NCBI RefSeq assembly: GCF_015706575.1
Contig: NW_024037049.1
Location: forward strand, 7,964,852-8,028,851
DNA length: 64,000 bases
Direction: 5' to 3'
Origin: Patiria miniata
Lineage: Eukaryota > Echinodermata > Asteroidea > Valvatida > Asterinidae
Made by a program: the position numbers and the translations under genes. This document shows positions 23,701 to 34,347 of the stretch, piece by piece. The notes below the pieces were generated by a model, which was not told where the DNA came from, ran no database searches, and saw nothing but the letters and a program-made list of their open reading frames with translations. The stretch's first letter is position 1, and each line of letters begins with the position of its first letter.

Positions 23701-24621
23701 TATGGCGAGCCAAAGTAACATTTATATAGCATTAACAAAGTCTTAAAACAATTTAAAGATATCTCTAAATGATTTAGAGATATCTCTAAATATTTAGAGA
23801 TATCTCTTAATACTTAAAGATTTCTCCCAATCGCTTGAAAGACAAATTATTTTGATAAAAAAGTGACCCATGCACGAAAGAGCTTTATTGTCAATGATTT
23901 AAAGATATCTCTAAATTATTTAGAGATATCTCTAATTCATTTAGAGATATCTCTAAATGGATTAAGAGATATCTCTAAATGAATTAGAGATATCTTTAAT
24001 TCATTTGGAGATATCTCGAAATGGATTAAGAGATATCTCTAAATGAATTAGAGATATCTCGAATCATTTAGTGATATCTCTCAATTGTGTGGTAAATAAT
24101 GAGACACCTACTTCGTGCATTCCAAGATTTAAAGATATATCTTTAAATATTTAGAGATATCTCTAAATCGGTTACGGCTCCGTTGAACCACTAAATACAT
24201 GCTTTGCACGCACAAGTCAATCATGTTGCCATATCGAATGCACGATAAATCGCCGGTGTTGTATTTCAAGTATTGCATTTGAAGTGAGTGGTGTTGCCAT
24301 TTTTTTTTAAGTCATCGTCGAGGTCGTCAATAAAATAAATGTATTTACTGAAGCCCGTGTTACCAACATTTTAACAATAAATAGCTCAATGCTGCGCAAA
24401 TTAAAACACGATTTAAAGATACATATATCTCGAAATGATTAGAGATATCTCTAAAACATTTAGAGGTATCTTTAAATGATTTAAAGATATCTCTAAAACT
24501 TTTAGAGATATCTTTAAATCATTTAAAGATATCTTTTAATACATAACAGACATCGTCGATAGCACTTAATTGTTTTAATGACTTTGCTAATGCTATATAA
24601 ATGTTACTTTGGCTCGCCATA
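23701..24621. mobile_element. TIR element filled with GAGATATCTC palindromes
   Basis: The termini TATGGCGAGCCAAAGTAACA and its complement extend as inverted repeats for about 50 bp, and GTACAG is duplicated outside them (23695-23700, 24622-24627). The interior has roughly twenty copies of a palindrome of the form TTTAGAGATATCTCTAAA, many degenerate, in clusters at 23755-23830, 23895-24090, 24128-24170 and 24415-24540. No protein frame. The 6-bp duplication (8 if GTACAGTA is counted) does not fix the superfamily. The palindromes could be binding sites for a dimeric transposase or host factor; that is inference. Confidence 0.7.
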
Positions 24622-25034
24622 GTACAGTATTATAACTAAACTACTATAACGGACATTTCCAAGAATTGGAAAGGCTTTCTTTTATTGATTTCTTCAAAAT
24701 GACAGCTTGTCAAGAAATCAATAATTTCACAGGGAGTTTATAGTCCCATTACTATCTTTAAACCAAGTATGCTTTTCAGCAATGATTACGTCAGTTACTT
24801 TTTGGATAGCTGCAAATGATGGACTTTATACCTTTAACCACAAGGTCTAATCCAGAACACAATTTGGGGGGGGGGAGGCAAACAAAAAAATTGGTCCCCA
24901 AAAAGTGGGGGACAATTACGACGTAGGGTTTAGTGGTGTACACAATGAATGCCTATATAGCAACGTCACTTAAAAAAAAAATTGGGTTCGTTTTGGTGGG
25001 TTGGGGGACAACTGTTTCTCAAAGTTCGCACTTT

Positions 25035-25440
25035 GTACATGTCGCCAGGCCATCCCCGGCACTGATATTCACCCATTCTAGACGATGGTATCGTCCTACA
25101 GTGATGGTTACTCAGTCGCCTGCAAAATGCATGTGCCCGTGCAGCTACTCAGGAACATGTACTTGAGTTACGGAAACATTATACGCAGTGCATACAATGC
25201 GTGTGCCCATCCTTTTTCCATTGTTGCGTCATATAGAGCAAGCGCTTTAGCTCATACATGACGTAAACAATTGAGTAGGACTGTGCGTGTTCTAGGCTAT
25301 AATCTGCCACGTTGAGGCTCCGAAAATACTGCTTTTTTGCAGCTTTTTCGAGAACCGCTCTTCCAAACAACTTCCAACTTGGCACTACACATTCTGTAGT
25401 CCCGAGCAATATACCCGCCAATTTTCAACTTCATACGGTG
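25035..25440 (+). repeat. Repeat arm, copy A
   Basis: The arm runs from GCCAGGCCATCCCCGGCA through CCTGCAAAATGCATG to TTTTTGCAGCTTTTTCGAGA. It is directly repeated in diverged form at about 25590-25985 and inverted at 27330-27830. The reading frames across it are accidental. Confidence 0.7.
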
Positions 25441-25457
25441 CCCCATTCTAGAGATAA

Positions 25458-25509
25458 TCGGAATACAGACAGACAGACAGCCTGACAGACAGACAGACAG
25501 ACAGACAGA
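25458..25509 (+). repeat. (CAGA)n microsatellite
   Basis: Uninterrupted ACAG/CAGA tetranucleotide tract with one variant (CCTGACAG). It lies at the end of repeat arm A, a usual place for microsatellites in non-autonomous elements. Confidence 0.85.
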
Positions 25510-25589
25510 GATTTCCAGAATTATACTATAGACTAGTACAGGGCCCGTCGAAAAAAAAATGCGTCTGTTCGGTTTGGGGGAATTTCAAA

Positions 25590-25985
25590 CTTCTCATGTC
25601 ATGCAAACAACGCACACGATTCAATTGTGTTGTTTTCACAGGTTGAACTCACACTCACAGGTTGAACGCACTAAGTACATGTTGCCAGGCCATATCCCCG
25701 GCAATGATATTCAACCATTCTGGACAATGGTATCGCCCTACAGTAATAGTTGCTCAGTTAAGTTGCCTGCAAAATGCATGTTCCGCCTATGAGACGTCGT
25801 TGCCCTAATGCGTGTGCCCATCCTTTTTCATTGTTGCGTCATATTGAGCACGCGCGCTTTAGCGCAAACATGACGCAAACAAAGGACTTTGCGTGTTCTA
25901 GGCTATAATCTGCCACGTTGAGGCTCAGAAAATGCTGCTTTTTTTGCAGCTTTTTCGAGAACCGCTGGTCCAAACAACGTCCAGC
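25590..25985 (+). repeat. Repeat arm, copy B (left arm of inverted pair)
   Basis: Shares TGCAAACAACGCAC, CACAGGTTGAACGCAC, GCCAGGCCAT and TGCAGCTTTTTCGAGAACCG with the inverted arm at 27330-27830, in the opposite order and strand. It ends exactly where the 61-bp minisatellite begins. Confidence 0.7.
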
Positions 25986-26942
25986 CTGGAATACTGGCTT
26001 GCCCATATGGGTTTCATATGGGTAAAAAATGGGCAAGCCTATGTGGGCAGAATACGGGCTGGCCCATATGGGTGTCGTATGGGTAAAAACTGGGCAAGTC
26101 CATGTGGGCGGAATACGGGCTGGTGTATGGTCCGTATAGGTTTCATATGGGTAAAAACTGGGCAAAGCCCATGTGGGCGGAATACTGGCTTGCCCATATG
26201 GGTTTCATATGGGTAAAATCTGGGCAAGCCCATGTGGGCGGAATACTGGCTGGCCCATATGGGTATCGTATGGGTAAAAACTGGGCAAAGCCCATGTGGG
26301 CAGAATACGGCTTGCCCATGTGGGTTTCATATGGGTAAAATCTGGGCAAAGCCCATGTGGGCGGAATACTGGCTTGCCCATATGGGTTTCATATGGGTAA
26401 AATCTGGGCAAAGCCCATGTGGGCGGGATACTGGTTGGCCTATGTGGGTTTCATATAGGTACAAACTGGGCAAGCCCATGTGGACAGAATACGTACGGGC
26501 TGGCCCATATGGGTGTCATTAGGGAAAAACCTGGGCAAGCCCATGTGGGTGGAATACTGGCTGGCCCAATTTGGGTGTCATCATCTGGGCAACTCCATGT
26601 GGGCAGAATACAGACTGACCCATATGGCGGTATATGGGTAAAAAAAAAGGTATGTGGGCAGAATACGGACTGGCTATGAGTGTCATTAGGGAAAAAGCTG
26701 GGCAAACCCATGTTGGCGGAATACTGGCTGGCCCATGAGGTAATCAAATGGGAAAACCGTGGGCAAAGCCAAGTTGGCAGAACACCGCCTGGCCCATTAT
26801 TGGTGTCATATGGGGAAAAGCGGCAATCCACTGTGGGTAGAGTGCGGGCGGGCTCATGTAGGTGTCACATCGAAAAACCTGGGCAAACTCATGTGGGCAA
26901 AATATGGGCCGTCCCATATGGGTGTTACATGGGCAAAAAAAA
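25986..26942 (+). repeat. 61-bp minisatellite, about 16 units
   Basis: Units average about 61 bp and follow the pattern GGAATACTGGCTNGCCCATA, TGGGTTTCATATGGGTAAAA, NCTGGGCAAGCCCATGTGGG. Unit starts occur near 25988, 26048, 26110, 26179, 26240, 26301, 26365, 26427, 26486, 26548, 26606, 26657 and 26717, becoming degenerate to 26940. Each unit holds self-complementary words (CCCATATGGG, near-palindromic CCCATGTGGG). The unit length is not a multiple of three, and the reading frames on both strands are by-products. Confidence 0.9.
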
Positions 26943-26949
26943 ATGATCT

Positions 26950-27250
26950 AAGTTTGAACTTCCGGTCGAGCCGGAAGTAAATGTCAAAGGAGGTCATGTA
27001 CAGTTCGCAAATGTCGATCTATGAATGTAGCATCGAATTGCAAAGTATGAACACGATTGGTGATATTGTTGAAGAGTTATAAGAGAAATAATTGATCATA
27101 TTTCGAACTTCCGGTAGAGCCGGAAGTTAAGGTCAAATGAGGTCGTGTACACTGCCAAGTTGTTGTTCAATGAATATTCTATGGAATGTGAAAGTATGAA
27201 CAAGATCGACGGTGTTGGTCAAGAGCTATAAGTTTAGAAAAATGCCTTGT
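26950..27250 (+). repeat. Tandem repeat, two units of about 153 bp
   Basis: GAACTTCCGGTCGAGCCGGA and the variant GAACTTCCGGTAGAGCCGGA begin two units that both continue with AGGTCAAAKGAGGTC-like sequence, GAAAGTATGAACA and AAGAGYTATAAG. Each begins with a CCGG hairpin. They form the spacer between the minisatellite and the right inverted arm. Confidence 0.7.
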
Positions 27251-27329
27251 TGAACATCGTAGAGTTGGCATGCAAATAGTAATGAATATTTATAACTGAG
27301 CATGCTCACTTGTGAAACAATAATATGGA

Positions 27330-27830
27330 GTTGAAAATCGGCGGGTGCGTTGCTCGGGACAGCAGAATGTGCAGTGTCGAGTTTGAAGTGGTTTGGACGA
27401 GGGGTTCTCGAAAAAGCTGCAAAAAAGCAGTATTTTCTGAAGCCCAGCGCGCCAGAATATAGCCTAGAACTCCACGCACTGCTGTTCTTTTCAATTGTTT
27501 ACGTCATGTTTAAGCTAAAGCGCGCGTGCTCAATATGACGCAAACAATGCAAAAAGGACGGGCACGCGCACGTGCATTGCAGGGCGATACATTGTCCAGT
27601 ATGGGTGAATACTAATGGATCAATGGGTGAATAGCACTGCGTACCATGTTTTCGTATGTACACGGGCACATTATTTTTGCCGTCGACTGAGCGACCATTG
27701 TGGGTGGTCGAACTTCAAACTTGGCAAAAATGTTGACGCAAGTGTGCGTTCAACCTGTGAAACCAACACCATTGAATCGCGTGCGTTGTTTGCACGAGCA
27801 GTTCTCCAAAACTCTGCAATGATGCAACCT
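27330..27830 (-). repeat. Repeat arm, copy C (inverted right arm)
   Basis: Reverse complement of arm B, including CGGTTCTCGAAAAAGCTGCA-like sequence (27400-27430), the CGCTTTAGC word, ATTGTCCAGTATGGGTGAAT and GCGTTCAACCTGTG. Together with arm B it brackets the minisatellite, giving a foldback layout of about 2.2 kb. Confidence 0.7.
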
Positions 27831-28014
27831 ATACCAGCGGCAAAGCAATTTGCGTTTCCCGAACATGCACATTTTAGACGGGCACTGCACTAGTTTGTAT
27901 AATAACGAATTAATAATCCGTAATAACGAATTACATAATCTGTAACATATATACTTGCAGTGGCGCTAATGGGCTTTCGTACTCGCTCGATCGACGCCGC
28001 GCCGGACACTATTT

Positions 28015-28152
28015 TCGCTCGTACCCCCGCCCTGTTTGCAGGGCGGGGGATACGAGCGAAACCAACCTCGTCCCCAGTGCTTATTTTCCAACCTTGTTTC
28101 GAAGAGCAGGTAGTGGTGAGCGCGTACTGCTCGACACCCTGGGGACGAGGTT
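28015..28152. mobile_element. Two adjacent hairpins, MITE-like
   Basis: TCGCTCGTACCCCCGCCCTG and CAGGGCGGGGGATACGAGCG form an almost perfect hairpin (28015-28059). Immediately after, AACCTCGTCCCCAG (28063) pairs with CTGGGGACGAGGTT (about 28139-28152). The second motif resembles a MITE end that I recall from several marine invertebrates, though this could not be checked here. A fragment of it recurs near 53498. Confidence 0.55.
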
Positions 28153-28159
28153 GCTTCCA

Positions 28160-29445
28160 TTCTTCACAACGCGCCCACTGATTGGTTGAGCTTGAGATGG
28201 CCTGCTTAATATTCATAATTCAGGCCGTTGGCCTACTTACGTTCGTTTACAGCGTACATGTGATTGCGAATCATGAAATCTCGAAAAAATCTTCATTTTT
28301 CAACCGGCGATTTGAAACCAAACATTAGAAGCCTCCTGCACGTGTTTCACATGAAAAAGAAGCGTATATTTTCCTCTATCTACTGAGCCTTGCCATATTT
28401 CTTTTGGCCGTTTTTAAGAATCGAATGTACACCTAAAAACTATCGGCCCTCGCTTTTGTTGATATAAAATATGATTTTGTTTGACAGGCCGTAATAACAC
28501 TTTGTGTTTGTCAAAAGCGGTTATTTTTGGTATAAAAATAAAGCACACGATTTCAACTTCAAATTTTTTAGCCATCTTGGCCAAACAGTGCACGTGTCCA
28601 GGTTTTTGTTGTTGTTGTACATCTCGTAAAACCTCGCGTACGCTTTTGGGCCATGCGTGCGTGACCTCGGGGCAAGAAACTGAGGTTAAACAGGGCTGTG
28701 TGCGTGACTGCATCGTTTTTCATGTAAATTCTTTACGAAAAAAAATGCGACGATTAAGGACTTTTCTAAACAAGGGAAAGGTTTGAGACTAGTTTCGCCT
28801 CCATAAAAAGTATTATTTGCAATTTTTACACGGTGACACGGTAGGGGCTAGTCGCTGTTATGGTTTAAATTTGGTCAAGGCGCTCATGTCTACCCGGACG
28901 CTCGTACGTGCTAGCCTTTCAGTTTGACGTGCCAGCATACGTGCGTCACGTGTCCAGGTAAGTGCGTGGGACTTGACTAAAGGCTATGGTTTATACGCGA
29001 TAACCCGCGATAGTCCGGGGGTGGCATGGCCTCCGTTGCCCCCCCCCCCCCATCCGCCCTTAAGCATAAGTGGTATTTATTTCAAAACTTATCGCGATAG
29101 AATTGCATCAATCATAGCAGCTTGTGTAATTATTGTCTAATTACATGATATACAATGGATGCGAAGCGCGCAAAATCCGACACAAACATAACTCTAGTGC
29201 ACAGTTTCATAGGGTTGTCTCAGGGGCCAGGGGCGTTGCTAACTCGCAAACGGCGATAGTTCGCAAAACGTTTAATACATGTATGTATTTCGTTTTTTTT
29301 AATTTTGTTTTTTTACTTGGCATGATCGGGCTTCCGTAAGATGCTATGGTGACGTGATAAACAATAGTCTGGTTCCCTGTGCCGCCGGCGTAGCGTGTCT
29401 GACTCCACGAAATAAAGATTATGGTAGTGTTGTGCCCATTCTTGA
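28160..29445. other. No recognised gene or element
   Basis: Moderately GC-rich sequence with overlapping frames on both strands (about 28414-28786), none recognisable. A poly-C run lies at 29040-29051. Nothing else stands out. Confidence 0.5.
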
Positions 29446-29449
29446 AAAT

Positions 29450-29551
29450 CACGCAATCTTAAGAATGTGCGCGCATTCTTAAGAATGAGCGCACATTCTT
29501 AAGAATGAGCACGCGTTCTGAAGAATGAGCGCTCATTCTTAAGATTGCGTG
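29450..29551. repeat. Array of ATTCTTAAGAAT palindromes
   Basis: Five units of about 20 bp, each centred on CTTAAG (one mutated to CTGAAG) with GCGC-containing spacers. The whole array is itself an inverted repeat, framed by CACGCAATCTTAAG and CTTAAGATTGCGTG. A related array is at 33168-33290. Confidence 0.8.
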
Positions 29552-30549
29552 AAAATATTACGTGCACAATATTTATGACTTTTGCGCAATCTTAACAAAC
29601 ATTGCACGACATAATTATGTTAAATGAAATGTATAGCGGTTAAAAGGGAAACAATTCATATAAAGAGGAAAGAAAATGTTCTATGCTTCTGTACTCGTAT
29701 AACTACGATAATTTGAATCACATTAAACCTGTTATTATTGCTTTTTTCTGCTTACTATGGGAAGTTTTGTAATAACGGAGGACTGGGAACTAGTCTGGGG
29801 ACTCTTTGGGGAGTGCTTTATTTAGGCAAGACAAGTTACAAGTCCCTGTATGTATCATATGCATGCCACAAAAAAAAACGATGTCCAGAAGTTCTTTTGA
29901 CTAGATAGAATCCAGCTCTGCGGCGTAATGGTGGGGGTGTGAACAATAAATTGGTGGCAATTTAAATGGGAAATAGCATTAGCACTATGGGATGTCACAG
30001 TATTCATTCTCATTCTTCACATTCTTCATTCTTACGTCCCCCCCCCCCCCCCCCCCCCACTTTTAAGTCGGTCTCTGGTCAGCGCGCACGTCGATTTTAC
30101 TCATGCGCATCGATCTTTTTTTCCCAAAATGTTCTGCGGTAGCTCCAACAGCGCCCTCTATTTCCGCATCTCCTCATTTTTTTTTTACCAAAGAGCACCA
30201 AGGAATGGGAAATTGCACCAAGGCAAATGATCGAAAGCACCAAGGCAAATTATGGAGGACACCAATGTACATGCCATAGAGGAAATAGTACCCCACCTTG
30301 TCTGTACAATCCAAGCTTGAAGAAAAAAAAAAAAGCCGCGTGGCCGCGTCAATTCCGGAACTTTGGTCTGACCAGAGTCCGAATATTTTTTTTTTGGCCT
30401 TATGTCGTTTATTTTTTTTCCCCGGTTCCCCCCCCCCCCCCAATACGCGTATACTTTTCATATCCACTCTACTTTTCAGCGCCTTGCATTGCAACAGTAT
30501 AATTATTAAGAATCAGTGAACGAGGATGCAGCTAGACTTGCCAAGCAGG
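29552..30549. other. No recognised gene; homopolymer-rich
   Basis: Contains a C-tract of about 20 bases at 30038-30058 and a shorter one near 30430, plus poly-T and poly-A runs. No conserved protein or element ends found, apart from a possible CTGGTTCCC-type MITE remnant near 29780. Confidence 0.5.
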
Positions 30550-30894
30550 CAGTGGCGTAGCCAGGAATTTTTCAGTGGGGGGGGGGGGGGGGGGGGGGGG
30601 GGGCTGGAACATTTCATGGGGGGCGTCAAGCAGGGGCGTCAATCGCTTGTCAAAAGTGGGGGGGGGACATACCTTGATCATAACTGATGCAAGCGTGAAG
30701 CGCAAAGCCCTTACGGCGTGGGGTTCGGGGCCCGCTTAAAAGGGCCCCGAAAAAAATTGGATTCTAGATGTTCTGTGGTGTGATTTGAAGCAATTTTTTA
30801 CGACTTTCCTCCATGCTTTAACTAATATTTTCTTGGCAAAAGATAATTATTTGAACATCGTTTTCGAGGTTGGAGACATGGAATTAGCTATCGG

Positions 30895-32650
30895 CAGTGG
30901 CGTACGCAGGATTTTTTTCAAGGGGGTGTTTCAAAATTGGATGTCATCATTTATGACGCTAGAAATGAAGATGGTAAATATTGTGTTGGCGCCAGAAATA
31001 AAAGATAGTATCAGTGGGCTAAACTTAATGCTAAAATAAAAGTCGGGAGTTTGTGTTGGCGCCAAACATAGTAAATCGAGAAAAAAAAACAACATGTTCT
31101 GTGTCTTTAGAGTATATGATGAACATGAGTAAAGGGGTCAATGTGGGCAGTCCCCTCCCTCAACAGCATTACAAAAATAATCATAATAATTCAAGAAAAG
31201 TGACACGGGCTGCGGAAGTGCTAGGATCTGTTCTTGTAATTGGCTAAAATTACTCAGCTTCGTCCCTGGATCTCATGATTCTCATCCGTTGGGAATCTAA
31301 TTCTTTGTGTAAGCCGCCCCCACCCCTAAGGCCAAACTCCAGATACAGGATACAAATGCGCTCTGGTCACAGGGGCGGATTCAGACTGCCATTTGCCCGG
31401 GGGGGGGGGGCCTAGAATTGTAATGAAGGGTCCAGGACCTGCGAGCGCGCAGCGCGAAGCCCCTACGGCGTGGGGTCCGGGGCCCGCTTTAGGGCCCCGT
31501 GAAAATTTCGGATCGTAGATGCTCTGTGGTGCAATCTGAGGCGATTCCTGGCTACTTCCACCGTTTAGAAAAAGTTTTAAACATCGAAAATTCCATTTAA
31601 ATTTGTTATTTTTTTTTGTTCTTTATAAAGTTTGTTATGTACTCAAAGTTGAGAACCATGTTCCATCTCCGTATTTTTTTCACAATTTTCTATTTTGGAA
31701 AGGGATTTAGGCCACTTGTAGTCCGAGCCTCAGCCATTCGCTGCTGAAGGTACAAATAAGGTGGGGGCACCGCTAGGGTGAAATTAGCATAGAGGGAATT
31801 TGGCCGGAGGACTAATACGAGCGCGGAGCGCGAAGCACTTACGGCGTGGGGTCCGGGGCCCGCTTAACCCTAAAGGGGCCGGGTAATTTTGACCATCTCT
31901 CAGCCGGGGGGGGGGGGGCGGATTCCGCCCCCCCTAAGATCTCGGCCATCGAGAGACGAACAATTTTGAAACTCGGCACATGCATAGAGCAACTCTTCCT
32001 AAACATACCCAAGAAATTTCATGACTATAGGTCAAAGGGTTTTGGAATTATGGCTAATTAATTATTCATATGTACGAATGGCAATTTTGCTCTGTGTACA
32101 CGACGTATATGCGAAAATTCAGTTTTCACGGCGCGTAGCGCCGGAAAATTTTCGTTACGCGGCAACCCGTGGTCCGATTTTTATGTTTTTGGTATCAAAA
32201 GATGCTCAAAGCTCGAGGCTAAAAAGTCATAACAGCTCGGGTCGCGAAATATTTTTTTTAGAGGCTATCACGGAAAATGTTGAGGGGGGGGGGCGGATTC
32301 CGCCCTCCCCCCGGCCCCTTTAGGGTTAAGGGCCCCGGGAAATTTCGGATCGTAGATACTCTGTGGTGCAATCTGAGGCGTTTCCTGGCCACTTGCCCCT
32401 GATTTTTTTAGCAGAAGTTGTTAAAATTGAGGGGATATTTTGTTTCATTTGTTTCAAATACATATAGGCCTATATACTCTTGCTCTTATAAAGTGTCTTC
32501 TGTATTCAAAGCTTAAAGTTGAGAACATGCACATAATTTGTAATTGTTCCGCGCTCGGTCACATAACTCTCTTTTCCCTCCATATTTTTACATGGCAAAG
32601 GGGGGTGTTTAACAGCCAAAACACCCCCCCCCCCCCTGCGTACGCGCCTG
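30895..32650. mobile_element. hAT-type element nested in 30550-33132
   Basis: The left end CAGTGGCGTACGCAGG and right end CCTGCGTACGCGCCTG are imperfect inverted repeats. The flanks GCTATCGG and GCTATTGG differ at one base, consistent with an older 8-bp duplication. Its ends resemble those of the outer element, so both may be mobilised by related transposases. It in turn holds the TTAA element at 31868-32325. Confidence 0.65.
31868..32325. mobile_element. piggyBac-like MITE (TTAA insertion)
   Basis: The ends CCCTAAAGGGGCCGGG and CCGGCCCCTTTAGGG are inverted repeats, bordered by TTAA at both sides (31864-31867, 32326-32329). CCC termini with a TTAA duplication are typical of piggyBac. The unoccupied target, CGCTTAAGGGCCCCG, is present in a paralogous block at about 32878. 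The element is 458 bp with G/C-tract subterminals and no transposase. Confidence 0.75.
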
Positions 32651-33167
32651 GCTATTGGTATTCTGAGCTATTGGCGTCGATTTTCGATGCTCTGTGGTGT
32701 GATCTGAGGCAATTTCTTACCACTTTAACCAATCATTATCTTACCACAAAAGATAATAATTTTAAACATAATTTTTGAGGTTTTCTCAGCTAAAGGCATA
32801 AGAAAACATTGTTTTCGAGGTTGGAGTCATTGAATCAGCTACCAGAATTCTGAGCTATGGGCGTGGGGTTCGGGGCCCGCTTAAGGGCCCCGAAAAATGT
32901 TGGATTTTAAATGCTCTGTGGTGCTATCTGAGGCAATTTCTGACCACTTTAACCAATATTTTCTAAGCAAAAGATACATTGTAGTACATAATAGGGCCCA
33001 TGGCGTCATGTAGATCAATGATATTTTTTTTAGAAACTCAAAATCTCAGTGGGGGGCGACTGGGGGGGCGACAAGGTTTCATGGGGGGGCGGTCGCCCCC
33101 CCACCCCCCCCCCCCCGGTGGCTACGCCACTGCAAGCAGGTACTCGGTATCGACAAGACCGTTATCT

Positions 33168-33290
33168 TGTCGCGCATTCTTAAGAATGTGCGCTCAATCT
33201 GGAAGAGTTATTTTTTTGCGAAGATTGTGCAAGGATCCAGTTGCACAATCATAAGAATGTGCAAGCGCATTCTTAAGAATGCGTTATTGT
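33168..33290. repeat. Second ATTCTTAAGAATG array
   Basis: Two intact GCATTCTTAAGAATG palindromes and one diverged copy (ATCATAAGAATG), spaced by GTGCGC-type sequence, flanked by ACAAGACCGTTATCTTGT on one side. Same family as 29450-29551, now to the right of the hAT nest. Confidence 0.65.
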
Positions 33291-33774
33291 CAAGAAAGCG
33301 CACAACAGTAGTATCGCCCTCGCGCGAAGTGTACTGACATTCCATGCACGTAGCAAGAGGGAAGAAAGTGCTGTTTACTAGGCCTAGGCAGACCACACTA
33401 CAAAATAACCGAAGTAAGTCAAAATTCACAAAATTAAACGAGAATTTTTAAGTTTAATTTTGAATTTGAGAAAGATTCTATGTATAGTCGGACTCCCTAT
33501 TATCGCGGCATCCCTATTAATTATCGCGGCATGGTAAATTTCTCTTTTTGCGTTGCCAAAACTCCTTCAAGACAAGTTCAAGTGGCAATTTTTTTCCAGT
33601 TCACAATGATTAAGGACTTTTTGCCAAGTTGTATAAAAAGGACGATTAAAAATGTTTGTGTCTTTCGGGACTTTTAACGATTTTTAATGAATAATAACGT
33701 TTTCAACTTGCAAATTTTCCCTCACCGTGTCTGCTAAAATAGGTACCGTCTGTATTTTTCTTTAACTTTAAGGT

Positions 33775-34347
33775 AGTGGATATTTTGCCGGAGGTAACGC
33801 CGGCAAACTAACGTTTACTAAAGGTTTGCCGGCGGCAATCCATATTAACAGAGGGCGCTGTACTCTTTAAGATAGGGCTGAATTATAATATGTATTAAAT
33901 TCCCACCAAACTTGTGTATTATCGGTGCAATGGATAAGCAATTGCTCTAGTGAGTGGGATGTCCCGAGTTCGAATCCTGATCCTCACCACATTTTTAAGT
34001 TTTTTTTTTCCATCCCCAAATAAATAAGAATATTCTTCTATTATTATTTTAACATGTCTCAAACATTTTATTGCAGAGTAATCAGAGTATTACATTTTCT
34101 TTTTCAGATTTGTGGCTCTGGAGGATTTTTTTAAAAAGGGAAATAAAGTCCGAAATTATAAAATGGTCTGAATCCCATCTTGTGATTAATACGAGGTTAC
34201 AATGATAACATTGGCATGGAACCAGACTAAAATTTGTCACCAGAAAATGTTTTTTAAGTACAAAAAAACAGTAACTGCGCATGTTCAGTGCATATCCGGC
34301 AAACTAACGTTTACTGAAGGTTTGCCGTCTCCGGCAAAATATCCACT
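33775..34347. mobile_element. TIR element with TTTGCCGG ends
   Basis: AGTGGATATTTTGCCGGAG at the left mirrors CTCCGGCAAAATATCCACT at the right. Subterminal GGCAAACTAACGTTTACT words occur at both sides in the same direction. A tRNA-like segment lies inside. No clear target duplication. Confidence 0.55.
33919..33990 (+). pseudogene. tRNA-like sequence (possible SINE head)
   Basis: GGTGCAATGGATAAG resembles an RNA polymerase III A box and GAGTTCGAATCC a B box, at tRNA-like spacing, followed by CTCACCA and later T-runs. I cannot build an acceptor stem, so it is not a working tRNA. A tRNA-derived SINE fragment is the best explanation. Confidence 0.35.

Larger units (their letters stand above)
30550..33132. 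mobile_element. hAT-type element (outer of a three-level nest)
   Basis: The left end CAGTGGCGTAGCCAGG is matched by GGTGGCTACGCCACTG at the right, and CAAGCAGG is duplicated exactly on both sides (30542-30549, 33133-33140). An 8-bp duplication with CAG ends is typical of hAT. The interior repeats a block with GGCGTGGGGTCCGGGGCCCG and GCTCTGTGGTGTGATCTGAG several times (30700, 31450, 31840/32340, 32690, 32860). No BED finger or transposase catalytic region was seen. Long G and C tracts lie next to the ends (30579-30603, 33096-33116). It contains the insertions at 30895 and 31868. Confidence 0.75.

Noticed and set aside
26039..26831. Overlapping periodic reading frames on both strands of the minisatellite (MWAEYWLAHMG-like and complementary).
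   Set aside because: The unit is about 61 bp, not a multiple of three, and both strands are open because of the near-palindromic unit. No protein family resemblance.
25990..26940. CCCATATGGG words as SRF CArG boxes.
   Set aside because: CArG needs CC followed by six A/T and GG; here C and G occupy the outer two of the six positions.
25986..26942. CRISPR-like array of regularly spaced dyad repeats.
   Set aside because: The whole unit is repeated with no unique spacers, and the genome is eukaryotic. It is a minisatellite.
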